Shown here in pieces: positions 17,274-26,117 of a stretch of DNA of 64,000 bases; position 1 is the stretch's first letter, and the number at the start of each line of letters is the position of its first letter. The notes beneath the pieces were generated by a model, which saw only the letters and a program-made list of their open reading frames with translations, had not been told where the DNA came from and ran no database searches. Source of the stretch: Kineococcus endophyticus (GTDB lineage: Bacteria > Actinomycetota > Actinomycetes > Actinomycetales > Kineococcaceae). Position numbers and translations under genes: made by a program. Where the stretch lies: the NCBI RefSeq assembly GCF_040796495.1, contig NZ_JBFNQN010000016.1:1-64000 (forward strand). Reading direction: 5' to 3'.

Positions 17274-18260
17274 GTGAGCAACCTCGAGCAGGACCCCGAC
17301 CTCGTGCACTGCTCCGACGGCGGCGGGACGCCGGGGCTCGAACTCCTCGCCCCGCGCGACGTCCCCCTGGGTGGGCCCCGCGCGATGACGGTGCGCCGGA
17401 CGCTGCCGCAGAAGCAGCGCAGCCTCATCGGCGCCTGGTGCTTCGTGGACCACTACGGTCCCGACCACGTCGCCGGCAGCGGGGGCATGCGCGTGCCCCG
17501 GCACCCGCACACCGGGCTCGCCACCGTCAGCTGGTTGTTCTCCGGGGAGATCGACCACCGCGACTCCGCCGGGTTCGCCGCCGTCGTGCGCCCCGGCGAG
17601 GTGAACCTCATGGTCGCCGGCCGGGGCATCTCGCACCAGGAGTTCTCCACGCCCGGGACCGAGGTCCTGCACGGGGCCCAGCTCTGGTACGCGCTGCCCG
17701 ACAGCACCCGCCACATGGCGCCGACGTTCTCGCACCACGTCCCCGACCCGGTCGTGGTCGACGGCGCCGAGATCCGGGTGTTCATCGGTTCCCTCGCCGG
17801 CGCCACCTCCCCCGTGCCGACGCACACCCCGCCCCTGCTGGGGGCAGAGATCACCCTCTCCCCCGGAGCCCGCGTGGAATTGGCCGTCGACCCCGGGAAC
17901 GAGCACGGCGTCCTCCTGGACAGCGGCGACCTGCGCCTCGGCGGAACGCAGGTCCCGCGTGACCACCTGGCCCACGTCCCGACCGGACGCACGCAGCTCG
18001 TCCTGGAGGCCGGCCGGGAACCGGTCCGCCTGCTGCTGCTCGGCGGCCGGCCCCTCGGGGAGCAGATCGTCATGTGGTGGAACTTCGTCGGCCGCGACCA
18101 CGACGAGATCGCGGCCCACCGGGCCGCCTGGCAAGCCGAGATCGGCGCCGAGGCGGGCGAGCGCGGTGCGCCCCCGCGCTTCGGCACGTTCCCCGACGGG
18201 ATGCCCGCGCCCCTGCCCGCTCCCGACCTGCCCGGGGTCCGCCTGCGCCCCCGCGGCTGA
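17274..18260 (+). CDS. Pirin family protein
   Basis: 328 aa; GTG after GGAGGACC. The N-terminal cupin has the metal-site pattern RHPHTGLATVSWLFSGEIDHRDSAG with the conserved His residues and GISHQEFS; the C-terminal cupin starts near residue 185 (ITLSPGARVELAVDPGNEHGVLLD). Pirins are iron-binding cupins; some bacterial ones have quercetinase activity or bind pyruvate dehydrogenase. The length (328) exceeds typical pirin by a C-terminal proline-rich tail. Convergent with prpC, ends 8 bp apart. Confidence 0.88.
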   Translation: MSNLEQDPDLVHCSDGGGTPGLELLAPRDVPLGGPRAMTVRRTLPQKQRSLIGAWCFVDHYGPDHVAGSGGMRVPRHPHTGLATVSWLFSGEIDHRDSAGFAAVVRPGEVNLMVAGRGISHQEFSTPGTEVLHGAQLWYALPDSTRHMAPTFSHHVPDPVVVDGAEIRVFIGSLAGATSPVPTHTPPLLGAEITLSPGARVELAVDPGNEHGVLLDSGDLRLGGTQVPRDHLAHVPTGRTQLVLEAGREPVRLLLLGGRPLGEQIVMWWNFVGRDHDEIAAHRAAWQAEIGAEAGERGAPPRFGTFPDGMPAPLPAPDLPGVRLRPRG

Positions 18261-18267
18261 CCCGGGG

Positions 18268-19416
18268 TCAGGCCCCGCGCGCCGGGACGTGCCGCAGTCC
18301 CGGACCGTCGTACGCCGACAGCGGGCGGATGAGGGAGTTCGCGGCGCGCTGCTCCACGACGTGCGCGGTCCAGCCGACGACGCGGGCCGCGACGAAGACC
18401 GGCGTGAACAGGTCGGTGTCCAGACCCAGCAGGTGGTAGGCGGGGCCCGCGGGGTAGTCGAGGTTCGGCTGGATGTCCTTCGCCTGCACCATCGCGGCCT
18501 CCAGCGCGTCCGAGAGTTCCAGCAGGTCCTCCCGGCCCCGGGCCGAGGCGAGGTCGCGCAGGGCGGCCTGCATGGTGGGGACGCGGGAGTCGCCGTGCCG
18601 GTAGACGCGGTGCCCGAACCCCATGACCTTGCGGTGGTTCTCCAGGGCGTCGGCGAGCCAGGCACGCGCTCGGTCCGGCGCCCCCTCCCCCGGGCCGATC
18701 TCCTCGAACGCCGCCCACACGGCTTCGTTCGCCCCACCGTGCAGCGGGCCCTTGAGCGCACCGACGGCAGCCGTGACCGCTGAGTGCAGGTCCGACAGGG
18801 TGGACGTGACGACGCGGGCGGCGAACGTCGAGGCGTTGAAGGAGTGCTCGGCGTACAGGACGAGCGAGGTCTCGAACGTGCGGACGGCGACCTCGTCGGG
18901 TTCCTCGCCCGTGACCGCCCAGAGGAAGTTCGCCGCGTACCCCAGGTCCTCGCGCGGGGCGGGCAGCTCCTGGCCGCGGCGCCGGCGCTGGGCGTACGCG
19001 ACGACGGCCGGCAGCGCGGCGAAGAGGCGTTCGGCCTTGGCGAGTTCCGCGGCCGGGGAACTGTCCTCGGCCTGCGGGTCCAGCGCGCCCAGGACGCTGA
19101 CGGCGGTGCGGACGACGTCCATGGGGTGCGCCGTCGTCGGCAGGTCGTCGACGACGCGACGGACCCGGTCGTCGAGCGCGCGCCCGGCCCGTTCGCGGTC
19201 GCGAAAGGCGTCGAGGGTCCCGGCGTCCGGCAGGTCACCGTCCCACAGCAACCGGGCGACCTCGTCGAACGAGCACCGCGTCGCCAGCTCCTGCACCGGG
19301 TACCCCCGGTAGAGCAGGGAGTTCGTGTCAGGGTCGACCTTCGAGATCGCGGTGGTGTCCGCGACGACCCCCGCCAGACCCTTGCTGATCGTCGGCTGGA
19401 CGTTCGGGTGGGTCAT
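18268..19416 (-). CDS. prpC: 2-methylcitrate synthase
   Basis: 382 aa. Citrate-synthase fold with GPLHGGANEAVW and GFGHRVYRHGDSR supplying the two catalytic histidine loops, and NLDYPAGPAYHLLGL around the active-site Asp. The opening ISKGLAGVVADTTAISKVDPDTNSLLYRGYPVQELA is typical of PrpC-type short synthases. It condenses propionyl-CoA with oxaloacetate. The start ATG overlaps the prpB stop (ATGA); it is the last gene of the gntR-prpD-prpB-prpC operon. Confidence 0.93.
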   Translation of the reverse strand: MTHPNVQPTISKGLAGVVADTTAISKVDPDTNSLLYRGYPVQELATRCSFDEVARLLWDGDLPDAGTLDAFRDRERAGRALDDRVRRVVDDLPTTAHPMDVVRTAVSVLGALDPQAEDSSPAAELAKAERLFAALPAVVAYAQRRRRGQELPAPREDLGYAANFLWAVTGEEPDEVAVRTFETSLVLYAEHSFNASTFAARVVTSTLSDLHSAVTAAVGALKGPLHGGANEAVWAAFEEIGPGEGAPDRARAWLADALENHRKVMGFGHRVYRHGDSRVPTMQAALRDLASARGREDLLELSDALEAAMVQAKDIQPNLDYPAGPAYHLLGLDTDLFTPVFVAARVVGWTAHVVEQRAANSLIRPLSAYDGPGLRHVPARGA

Positions 19417-20321
19417 CCCCGGTTCCCTTCCAGGCTGAAGTCGTACACGGAGGAGTCGAAGTCGCCGTAGCCGGCGTAGTCGACGAGGTCGTACAGCTCG
19501 GCGCGGGTCTGCATGTCGCCGACCACCGGTTCGAGGGTTCCGGAGGCGGTCAACCCCGCCAGCGCGCGGTCGGCCGCACCCATCGCGAGCCGCAGCAACG
19601 AGACGGGGTGGATGACGATGCGGACGCCGGCGTCGCGCAGCTGGGCGTGGGTGAACAGGTCGCTGCGCCCGAACTCGGTCATGTTGGCCAGGACGGGGAC
19701 GTCGAGGGCGGTGCAGATCGCCTCGAACTCCGACAGGTCGGCCATGGCCTCGGCGAAGACCACGTCGGCGCCCGCGTCGACGAGGGCCTGGGCGCGCCGC
19801 ACGGTCGCGTCGAAACCCTCCACCCCGCGGACGTCGGTGCGCGCGACGACGAGGAAGTCGGGGTCGCGCCGGGCGTCGACGGCGGCCCGGACGCGACGGA
19901 CGGCGGTCGCCTCGTCGACGACCTGCTTGCCCTCCAGGTGCCCGCAGCGCTTGGGGTTGACCTGGTCCTCGACGTGGAGTCCCGCCACACCGGCGTCCTC
20001 CATGACCTGCACGGTGCGGGCGACGTTGAGGGGTTCACCGAACCCCGTGTCGGCGTCCACGAGGACGGGCAGGTCGGTGACCCGCGCGACCTGCGCGGAC
20101 CGGCCCGCGACCTCGGTCAGCGTCGTCAGCCCGACGTCGGGCAGGCCGAGGTCGGCCGACAGGACGGCCCCGGAGACGTAGACGCCCTCGAACCCGTGCC
20201 GCTGCACGAGCCGGCCGGACAGGGGGTTGAAGGCACCGGGGAACCGCAGCAGTTCCGTCCCGGCCAGGGCCTGGCGGAACGCGGCGCGCTTGGCGCTCGG
20301 CGTCGTCGACGAGTACAGCAC
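19413..20321 (-). CDS. prpB: 2-methylisocitrate lyase
   Basis: 302 aa; GTG start 10 bp after the prpD stop. The catalytic loop with the active cysteine is PKRCGHLEGK, and VLVDADTGFGEP, VVARTDVRG and VFAEAM are the Mg2+ and substrate loops of the isocitrate lyase superfamily. It splits 2-methylisocitrate into pyruvate and succinate, the final step of the 2-methylcitrate cycle for propionate. It is translationally coupled to prpC through a 4-bp overlap. Confidence 0.94.
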   Translation of the reverse strand: MLYSSTTPSAKRAAFRQALAGTELLRFPGAFNPLSGRLVQRHGFEGVYVSGAVLSADLGLPDVGLTTLTEVAGRSAQVARVTDLPVLVDADTGFGEPLNVARTVQVMEDAGVAGLHVEDQVNPKRCGHLEGKQVVDEATAVRRVRAAVDARRDPDFLVVARTDVRGVEGFDATVRRAQALVDAGADVVFAEAMADLSEFEAICTALDVPVLANMTEFGRSDLFTHAQLRDAGVRIVIHPVSLLRLAMGAADRALAGLTASGTLEPVVGDMQTRAELYDLVDYAGYGDFDSSVYDFSLEGNRG

Positions 20322-20331
20322 GGGGTTCTCC

Positions 20332-21861
20332 TCAGAACAGGCCGACGGGCAGGGGGACGGTCTCGAGCAGTTCCGGGGGCGCCACGACCTGCAGGTCGCG
20401 CACCTCCTCGGCGGTCAGTTCCGGCAACCGGCGGGCGAGGGCGGTGAACCGGGCGACCTCCTCGTCGGGCAGCACACCGGTCGCGAGGGTCGCGAGCTTG
20501 GCCTCGTACTGGGACCGCGTGAACGGGTGGGCACCCAGCGGGTGCGCGTCGGCGACGGCGATCTCGTCGACGACCGTCCGGCCGTCCGTGAGGCGGGCCT
20601 CGACCCGGGCGCCGAACGCCTTCCGGGCCGGGTCGGTCGCGTGGTAGCGCTCGGTCCACTCCGGGTCCTCGACGGTGGAGACCTTGCGCCACAGGGCGAC
20701 GGTGTCGCGCCGGCCGGCGCGGGTGGAGGCGTAGGAGTCCACGTGGTGCCAGCCCCCGTCCTGCAGCGCCACGGCGAAGATGTACGGCACCGAGTGGTCC
20801 AGGGTTTCCCGGCTGGCCGTCGGGTCGTACTTCTGCGGGTCGTTCGCGCCGGACCCGATGACCACGTGGGTGTGGTGGGAGGTGTGCAGGACGATGCTCT
20901 CGACGTTCTGCGGGTCGCGCAGTTCCGGGTGCTCGTGGTGCAGGCGCCGCGCGAGGTCGATGACGGCCTGCGCCTGGTACTCCGCGGAGTGCTCCTTGGT
21001 GTACGTGTCGAGGATCGCCCGGCGGGACTCCCCAGGTTCTGGCAGTTCCACGGTGTAGTGCGCGTCGGGGCCGTCGAGCAGCCAGGCGATGACGCCGTCC
21101 TCGCCCTCGTAGATCGGCGCCGGGCTCGTCTGCCCGCGCATCGCCCGGTCCACGGCCTCGACCGCGACCTTGCCCGCGAACGCCGGCGCGTGCGCCTTCC
21201 AGGTGGAGATGGCGCCCTTGCGCGACTGCCGGGTGGCCGTGGTGGTGTGCAGGGCCTGGCCGATCGCCTGGTGGACGACCTCCGTGCGCAACCCGAGCAT
21301 CGTCCCGAGCCCGGCCGCGACGGACGGCCCGAGGTGGGCGACGTGGTCGATCTTGTGGCGGTGCAGGGAGATGGCGCGCACGAGGTCGACCTGCACCTCG
21401 TAGGCCGTCACGATGCCGCGCAGCAGCTGCTCGCCGTCGCAGCCGACGTGCTGGGCGACCGCCAGCAGGGCAGGGACGTTGTCCCCGGGGTGGGAGTACT
21501 CGGCGGCGAGGAACGTGTCGTGGAAGTCGAGTTCACGGACCGCGACGCCGTTCGCCCACGCCGCCCACTCCGGCGACGTGGTCTCCGTCGTGCCGACGAC
21601 GCGCGCCCCGTAACCTCCGCGCGACGGCGGGTGGTCCAGCGCCTGCGACCGCGCCGCGACCACCGGGGGTCGCAACAGGGACGCCGCACTCACTGCGGCG
21701 TTGTCCACGATCCGGTTGACGACCATCTCCGCGACGTCGTCGTCGACCGGGCCGCGGACGGCGATCTCGTCCGTCGCGAGCCGGGCGAGCTGCCAGGCGA
21801 GTTCGGCCTCGCGAGCGAACTCCTCGTCGCTGCGGTGGACGCGGACCTCGTGCTGCTTCAC
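20332..21861 (-). CDS. prpD: 2-methylcitrate dehydratase (MmgE/PrpD family)
   Basis: 509 aa, full length for PrpD. Recognisable motifs: [73 protein letters not shown], and [24 protein letters not shown]. It dehydrates 2-methylcitrate to 2-methyl-cis-aconitate. The GTG start overlaps the gntR stop by 4 bp, so the regulator and pathway genes are one transcript. The second half of the reaction is normally done by an aconitase, not present here. Confidence 0.93.
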   Translation of the reverse strand: MKQHEVRVHRSDEEFAREAELAWQLARLATDEIAVRGPVDDDVAEMVVNRIVDNAAVSAASLLRPPVVAARSQALDHPPSRGGYGARVVGTTETTSPEWAAWANGVAVRELDFHDTFLAAEYSHPGDNVPALLAVAQHVGCDGEQLLRGIVTAYEVQVDLVRAISLHRHKIDHVAHLGPSVAAGLGTMLGLRTEVVHQAIGQALHTTTATRQSRKGAISTWKAHAPAFAGKVAVEAVDRAMRGQTSPAPIYEGEDGVIAWLLDGPDAHYTVELPEPGESRRAILDTYTKEHSAEYQAQAVIDLARRLHHEHPELRDPQNVESIVLHTSHHTHVVIGSGANDPQKYDPTASRETLDHSVPYIFAVALQDGGWHHVDSYASTRAGRRDTVALWRKVSTVEDPEWTERYHATDPARKAFGARVEARLTDGRTVVDEIAVADAHPLGAHPFTRSQYEAKLATLATGVLPDEEVARFTALARRLPELTAEEVRDLQVVAPPELLETVPLPVGLF

Positions 21862-22541
21862 GCGCTCTCCTCGTCGTGCTGGTGGTGGGACGGGGTGTTC
21901 AGGTGTTCCCGGAAGTGCGACCGGCTGCGGTGCAGGTGGACGTGGACGGCGTGCGCGGCCAGGTCGGCGTCACCGGCGGCCAGCGCCTCGGCGATGAGCT
22001 GGTGCTCGGACGCGGCGGCGAGGAGCCGGGCGGGGTCGTGCCGGGCCAGGCGTCGGATGCGGACCAGGTGGGTGCGGACGTCGCTCAGCGCGCGGACCAG
22101 CCAGGGGTTCGCGACGGCCTCGTCGACCGCTGCGTCGAACTCCGCCGTGACGGCGTAGTAGCGGTCGAGCTCCCCGGCCCCGACGAGGGCCGCGGCGTGC
22201 CCGAAGCGGTCGGCGAACTGCGCGAAGACCGCGCGGCCCGGAGCCCGGGCGGCGAGGCGGGCGGCCTTGACCTCCAAGGCCTCGCGCACGTCGTAGAGCT
22301 GGTCGAGGTCGCCGAGGTCCAGCGGGGCGACGACGAGCCCGCGCCCGCCGACCGGTCGGGCCAGACCGTCGTGGACGAGCTTGGCGAAGGCCTCGCGGAC
22401 GGGGGTGCGGGAGACGCCGAGCCGTGCGCTCTGCTCCAGCTCGGCCAGCACGGCACCGGGTGGGAGCTCGCCGTCGAGGACGTCGGCGCGGAGCTGGGCG
22501 TACGCCCGCTCGGTCGCCCCGCCACGTCGTTGTGCATGCAT
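21858..22541 (-). CDS. GntR-family (FCD) regulator of the propionate operon
   Basis: 227 aa from ATG 22541. N-terminal winged [64 protein letters not shown]-terminal FCD ligand domain with [31 protein letters not shown] and [24 protein letters not shown] (metal-binding His). It is the first gene of the operon with prpD, prpB and prpC, so it probably senses a methylcitrate-cycle intermediate. An inverted repeat at 22579-22596 and a shared TGTGCATGCA element overlap its promoter and start. Confidence 0.9.
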   Translation of the reverse strand: MHAQRRGGATERAYAQLRADVLDGELPPGAVLAELEQSARLGVSRTPVREAFAKLVHDGLARPVGGRGLVVAPLDLGDLDQLYDVREALEVKAARLAARAPGRAVFAQFADRFGHAAALVGAGELDRYYAVTAEFDAAVDEAVANPWLVRALSDVRTHLVRIRRLARHDPARLLAAASEHQLIAEALAAGDADLAAHAVHVHLHRSRSHFREHLNTPSHHQHDEESA

Positions 22542-22578
22542 ACGGACACCATCACTCCAGTCGAAGCGTTCGTCAAGG

Positions 22579-22596
22579 GTTCTGTGCATGCAGAAC
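22579..22596. promoter_or_regulatory. Candidate GntR operator upstream of the prp operon
   Basis: GTTCTG-TGCATG-CAGAAC, perfect 6-bp arms around a 6-bp centre, 38 bp before the gntR start and 33 bp before the divergent SUKH gene. Its core TGTGCATGCA recurs at 22531-22540, over the gntR start codon. Two copies of one element suggest autoregulation. Confidence 0.6.
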
Positions 22597-22628
22597 TGCC
22601 GGTTCAGCGGTCTCGGTAGCTTCGGGCC

Positions 22629-23276
22629 ATGACCGACGAGAGCGACAGCGCAGGCGTGGTCGAGCGGACGCGGGCGGCGTTCGAGCGGGTGCTGCGCCTG
22701 GTGCCGGGAGACCCGCTGCTGAACCCACCGGCCACCGACGCCCAGCTCGACGCGGCGCAGGCCCACCTCGGCCGGTCGCTGCCGGCCGACGTCCGCGCCC
22801 TCTACCGACTCACCGACGGTCAGGTCCAGTACCGGCACGACGACCCGCGGTGGGCCGCGGGCCTGGTCGCCGGCGAACCCCTGCTGCCGCTCGCCGAGGT
22901 GCTGCTGCAGTGGGACCAGTGGGCGGGGTTCGAGGGCGAGACCGGCTTCGACGAGTTCGCGTCCTCGGCCCCGGAGGGCTTCGTCCACGCGAAGTACTCG
23001 GTGCGCGGCTGGATCCCGCTGACCCACGACGGCGGTGGCAACCACGTCGGCGTCGACCTCGACCCCGACGTGCGCGGGACCGTCGGGCAGGTCATCACCT
23101 TCGGCCGCGACGACGACCAGCACCAGGTGCTGGCTCCGTCCCTGCTCTCCTACCTCGACCAGCTCGCCGACCTGCTGGAGCAGGGGCTCGGCGTCCCGGG
23201 TGACGAGGACGGACCGTGGAGCCTGCGGGTGCCGCCCCGGACGTCGCCGTACTCGCTGTTCCGCGCGGAGGGGTAG
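22629..23276 (+). CDS. SUKH (SMI1/KNR4) family protein
   Basis: 215 aa. The fold signature is present: PATDAQLDAAQAHLGRSLPADVRALYRLTDGQ, the classic SMI1/KNR4 entry helix and turn, followed by LLPLAEVLLQWDQWAGFEG and WIPLTHDGGGNHVGVDLDPD with GTVGQVITFGRDDDQ. SUKH proteins are most often immunity proteins against secreted or contact-dependent toxins, but also occur as free intracellular regulators. No toxin gene is seen nearby. Two small related proteins follow in the same orientation. Divergent from the prp operon. Confidence 0.85.
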   Translation: MTDESDSAGVVERTRAAFERVLRLVPGDPLLNPPATDAQLDAAQAHLGRSLPADVRALYRLTDGQVQYRHDDPRWAAGLVAGEPLLPLAEVLLQWDQWAGFEGETGFDEFASSAPEGFVHAKYSVRGWIPLTHDGGGNHVGVDLDPDVRGTVGQVITFGRDDDQHQVLAPSLLSYLDQLADLLEQGLGVPGDEDGPWSLRVPPRTSPYSLFRAEG

Positions 23277-23279
23277 GCG

Positions 23280-23678
23280 GTGGTGGACATCGTCGTGGAG
23301 GTCGGCGACTGGGAGCACGAGTGCTGCGGCCCCGCCTACGAGCGCGGTCAGGTGGTCGACCTGACCTGCATGGTGGTCACGACGCGCGACGGCACCACGT
23401 CCCTGGTCGAGACCCGGCACGAGCTCGGCGTCACCTGGCCGGTCGAGCACGTGCGCGGTCGAGTGGTCGACGTCGAGGTGGTCCTGGAGGACGGGACCCC
23501 GCGCTCGATCCTGCGGGTTCCCGATGGGTCGGCGCTGTGCGGGTTCAGCGAGGACGACGGCCACCTCGAGGATCCGTGGACCGGGGAGGTCGTCCTGCGC
23601 ACGCGCAACGAGTTCCGGGTCACCGTGCGGGTCCCGGGCTCGCGGGTGCCGGGCGCGCCGTCGCCCTACCGCACCTGA
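23280..23678 (+). CDS. WE..CC domain protein 1 (DUF6578-like)
   Basis: 132 aa, starting 3 bp after the SUKH stop (GTG 23280). It opens MVDIVVEVGDWEHECCGP, with a W11-E12-x2-C15-C16-x-P pattern, then a beta-rich body (QVVDLTCMVVTTRD, RVVDVEVVLEDG, VVLRTRNEFRVTVRVPG). The family, which I recall as DUF6578, has no known function. The paired cysteines could bind metal. It is translationally close to the SUKH gene and is paired with a second member at 23813, which keeps the same W-E-x2-C-C-x-P pattern. Confidence 0.65.
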   Translation: MVDIVVEVGDWEHECCGPAYERGQVVDLTCMVVTTRDGTTSLVETRHELGVTWPVEHVRGRVVDVEVVLEDGTPRSILRVPDGSALCGFSEDDGHLEDPWTGEVVLRTRNEFRVTVRVPGSRVPGAPSPYRT

Positions 23679-23812
23679 GAACCTCCCGGAACGCCCGACG
23701 GGACACCGGAACCGTGGCGCCGGGGACCCTGACGGGGTTACCCTCGAGTCGTCGGGTACCCCGCGCCCGGAGCCTTCGTGCCCCGGTTCGCCGAGATCGC
23801 GGGGCTTTCGAG

Positions 23813-24334
23813 ATGACGCACCACCGGACCATGCGCTTCCACGTGTCCTCCTGGGAGATCGGCTGCTGCTCACCGAAACCCTTGGTGGGACAGCGGCTTG
23901 AGGGTTACCGGCCGCTCGTCGTGCCCGCCTCGCCGGGGGACGGCTGGGACGACCTCGCCGAGGAACTGGACCTCGACGCCCTACCGCCCGAGGTGCGACG
24001 GCCTGACGGCGCCCACGGGGTCGTGCGCGGGTTCCTGCTCGGGGAGTTCCACGTCACCGAGCAGGCGCCACCACCACCGGTCCGGGGCACCGTCCTGCGG
24101 GTCCGGGTGACATCGCTGGACCGGCGCCTGGAAGGTCGCGGTGACACCTGGCCGAACGGGGAACCGCAGATCTGCTGGTACCCGGTGGCGGGGAGCCTGC
24201 GCTACCGGGAGGTCACCACCCCCGACTGGGAGTTCTCCCCGCACGTCCCCCGCGGGGACGCCGCGGTCGGTGACGTTGCGCCGGGACAAGAGGACGGGGT
24301 CCTCGTCGACCTCCTCCTCGACGCGGCCCACTGA
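23813..24334 (+). CDS. WE..CC domain protein 2 (DUF6578-like)
   Basis: 173 aa from ATG 23813; another ATG at 23831 is possible. It opens with MRFHVSSWEIGCCSPKP, sharing W-E-x2-C-C-x-P with the preceding gene, then continues with a longer beta-rich body (VVRGFLLGEFHVTEQ, GTVLRVRVTSLDRRLEG, ICWYPVAGSLRYREV) and an acidic C-terminus. Probably a diverged tandem duplicate of protein 1. The 134-bp gap before it is open in this frame but has no convincing start codon. Function unknown; an immunity-like role is only a guess from the SUKH neighbour. Confidence 0.6.
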   Translation: MTHHRTMRFHVSSWEIGCCSPKPLVGQRLEGYRPLVVPASPGDGWDDLAEELDLDALPPEVRRPDGAHGVVRGFLLGEFHVTEQAPPPPVRGTVLRVRVTSLDRRLEGRGDTWPNGEPQICWYPVAGSLRYREVTTPDWEFSPHVPRGDAAVGDVAPGQEDGVLVDLLLDAAH

Positions 24335-24351
24335 CCGTGCCCGGGGGACCG

Positions 24352-24876
24352 TCAGGAGTTCACATTCAGGTCCCCCACCCCGTCGAACCAGTCGAGCACG
24401 GCCCTTTCGTAGCGCAGCCCGAAGTCCAGGGTCACGAGGTCGAGACGGCCGGCTCCGGCCGCGCGCGACTGCTCGTCCTGGAGCCGGTAGGCCTCCCACC
24501 GCGCCTGGTGGATCGCGCGGTGGGTGGCGAGGAACTCGGCGAGCCGCTCCGGCGGGAGGTGGCGGGCGAAGGCCAGCGTCAGCAGGAGCGGGTAGCGGAT
24601 GTTCTCCTCGCCGGGGGTTTCCGCGATCCACGCGCGGAACACCTCCCGCCCCTCGTCGGTGAGCCGGTAGACCCGACGGTCTCGAGCCCCGGTCGAATCG
24701 GTCTCGATGAGACCGGAGTCCGCCATCGCCGCGAGTTCCCGGTACACCTGGCTGCGGGTCAGGGACCAGAAACCCCCGATGCGGACCCGCGCGGTCTCCA
24801 TCAGGTCCCACCCCGACTGCGGTCCTTCGTGCAGGAACCCCAGGAGCGACCCCACGGTCGCGTTGACGCCGGACAC
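24352..24876 (-). CDS. PadR-family transcriptional regulator
   Basis: 174 aa from GTG 24876, with GGGGGAG upstream. N-terminal PadR winged helix: LLGFLHEGPQSGWDLMETARVRIGGFWSLTRSQVYRELAAMADSGLIETDSTGARDRRVYRLTDEGREVF, including the typical wing. The C-terminal helical part (Vir_C / PadR_C type) contains RYPLLLTLAFARHLPPERLAEFL. Divergent from a four-helix membrane protein and a methyltransferase; a perfect palindrome GTCCAC-T-GTGGAC lies between. It probably represses that pair in response to an aromatic or membrane-active compound. Confidence 0.88.
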   Translation of the reverse strand: MSGVNATVGSLLGFLHEGPQSGWDLMETARVRIGGFWSLTRSQVYRELAAMADSGLIETDSTGARDRRVYRLTDEGREVFRAWIAETPGEENIRYPLLLTLAFARHLPPERLAEFLATHRAIHQARWEAYRLQDEQSRAAGAGRLDLVTLDFGLRYERAVLDWFDGVGDLNVNS

Positions 24877-24893
24877 CGCACTCCCCCTTGACA

Positions 24894-24906
24894 GTCCACT
24901 GTGGAC
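24894..24906. promoter_or_regulatory. PadR operator candidate
   Basis: GTCCAC-T-GTGGAC, a perfect 13-bp palindrome, follows directly after TTGACA (24888-24893), a consensus -35 for rightward transcription. A half-site GTCCAC recurs at 24926. It sits in the 70-bp gap between padR and the membrane protein gene, the expected place for PadR binding. Confidence 0.7.
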
Positions 24907-24946
24907 AGACGACGTTGGTACGACCGTCCACAAGGGAAGGTACGAC

Positions 24947-25411
24947 ATGGATGCGCACGCACTGCTGCTCGGCACGCACATCGCCGCCGGGTGCACCGGT
25001 CTGGTCGTGGGCGCTGCGGCGCTCGCGGTCCCCAAGCGCCGCGGCTGGCACGTGCGCTGCGGTCGCGCCTACCAGGTGGTCGTGGCCGTCATGACCTCCT
25101 CGGCCGTGGTCCTCGCCGTCACCGCTCCGCGGACGCTGTGGGGTCTGCTCGTCATCGCCGTCGCCACCGAGACGGCCGCCCTGGCCGGGTGGGTCGTGGC
25201 CCGCCGGCGGCGACCGGGCTGGCTCCCGGTGCACGTCTCGCTGGTGGCCGGGTCCTACGTCTCCTTCGTCACGGCGGCGCTCGTCGTGAACTGGTCCAGC
25301 CCCCTCGCGTGGGTGCTGCCGACACTCGTGGGCTCCCCGCTCATCGCGTGGACCGCACGCCGCGTGGGCCGCGCCGGTCCACGCCGGGAACTCGCTACCG
25401 TGCCGCGGTGA
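24947..25411 (+). CDS. Four-helix membrane protein of unknown function
   Basis: 154 aa from ATG 24947, with AAGGGAAGG upstream. Four hydrophobic helices: HIAAGCTGLVVGAAALAV, VVVAVMTSSAVVLAV, LWGLLVIAVATETAALAGWVVA and VSLVAGSYVSFVTAALVVN, with a polar loop (WHVRCGRAYQV) between the first two. The layout resembles the DUF2306-like membrane proteins. The stop overlaps the GTG of the methyltransferase gene. Co-regulated by the divergent PadR protein; a role in tolerance to a membrane-active compound is possible but not shown. Confidence 0.7.
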   Translation: MDAHALLLGTHIAAGCTGLVVGAAALAVPKRRGWHVRCGRAYQVVVAVMTSSAVVLAVTAPRTLWGLLVIAVATETAALAGWVVARRRRPGWLPVHVSLVAGSYVSFVTAALVVNWSSPLAWVLPTLVGSPLIAWTARRVGRAGPRRELATVPR

Positions 25412-26010
25412 GTTCCGACCGCGTCCGGCAGGCCTACTCGGCGATGGCCGGCGTCTACCTCGAGCGGCTCGCGACGATGGACGTCGTCCACCCCGACGAC
25501 CGACGGCTCATCGAGCGGTTCCTGACGGACCTGGGCGGGCCCGTGCTCGACCTCGGCTGCGGTCCGGGTCACCTCTCGGCGCACCTGCACGCCGCGGGTT
25601 GCGACGTGACGGGCCTCGACCTGGTCCCGGAGTTCCTGGCGCACGCCCGCGCGACGTACCCGGACGTCCCGTTCCTGCAGGATTCCCTCACGGCCCTGGA
25701 CCGACCGGACGGATCGGTGGCCGGCGTCCTCAGCTGGTACTCCCTGATCCATCAGGAGCCGGAGGAACTCGACGGGTCCCTCGCCGAGGTCCGGCGTGTG
25801 CTGGCACCCGGCGGTGCACTCGTCATCGGTTTCTTCGAGGGACCGGTGCGGGAACCGTTCGCGCACCGCGTCACGACGGCCCACCGCTGGCCGGTGGAGG
25901 AGATGTCGGCGCGGCTGGCGGCGCACGGTCTCGCCGAACGGGAACGGCTGTTCCGCGGCCAGGACGGGGAACGGCGACCGCACGGGGCGATCGCGGCCGT
26001 GGCCGTCTGA
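25408..26010 (+). CDS. Class I SAM-dependent methyltransferase
   Basis: 200 aa; GTGA overlap with the preceding membrane protein gene. The SAM motifs are clear: motif I VLDLGCGPGHLSAHL, DVTGLDLVPEFLAHAR, and post-motif GSVAGVLSWYSLIHQEPEEL, with RRVLAPGGALVIGFFEG. It falls in the Methyltransf_11/25 group, acting on small molecules. The substrate is unknown. Coupling to a membrane protein and a PadR repressor suggests a small detoxification or modification unit. Confidence 0.85.
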   Translation: MSSDRVRQAYSAMAGVYLERLATMDVVHPDDRRLIERFLTDLGGPVLDLGCGPGHLSAHLHAAGCDVTGLDLVPEFLAHARATYPDVPFLQDSLTALDRPDGSVAGVLSWYSLIHQEPEELDGSLAEVRRVLAPGGALVIGFFEGPVREPFAHRVTTAHRWPVEEMSARLAAHGLAERERLFRGQDGERRPHGAIAAVAV

Positions 26011-26117
26011 CGCCGGGTCACCTCGGGGCCACCGGCTCCACACGCGCAGTTCACGCCGCGGCCGACGGGATGCGCGATCTTGTGCGGCACCCGTCCTCCG
26101 ACCCCTCGGGAGTTCCC

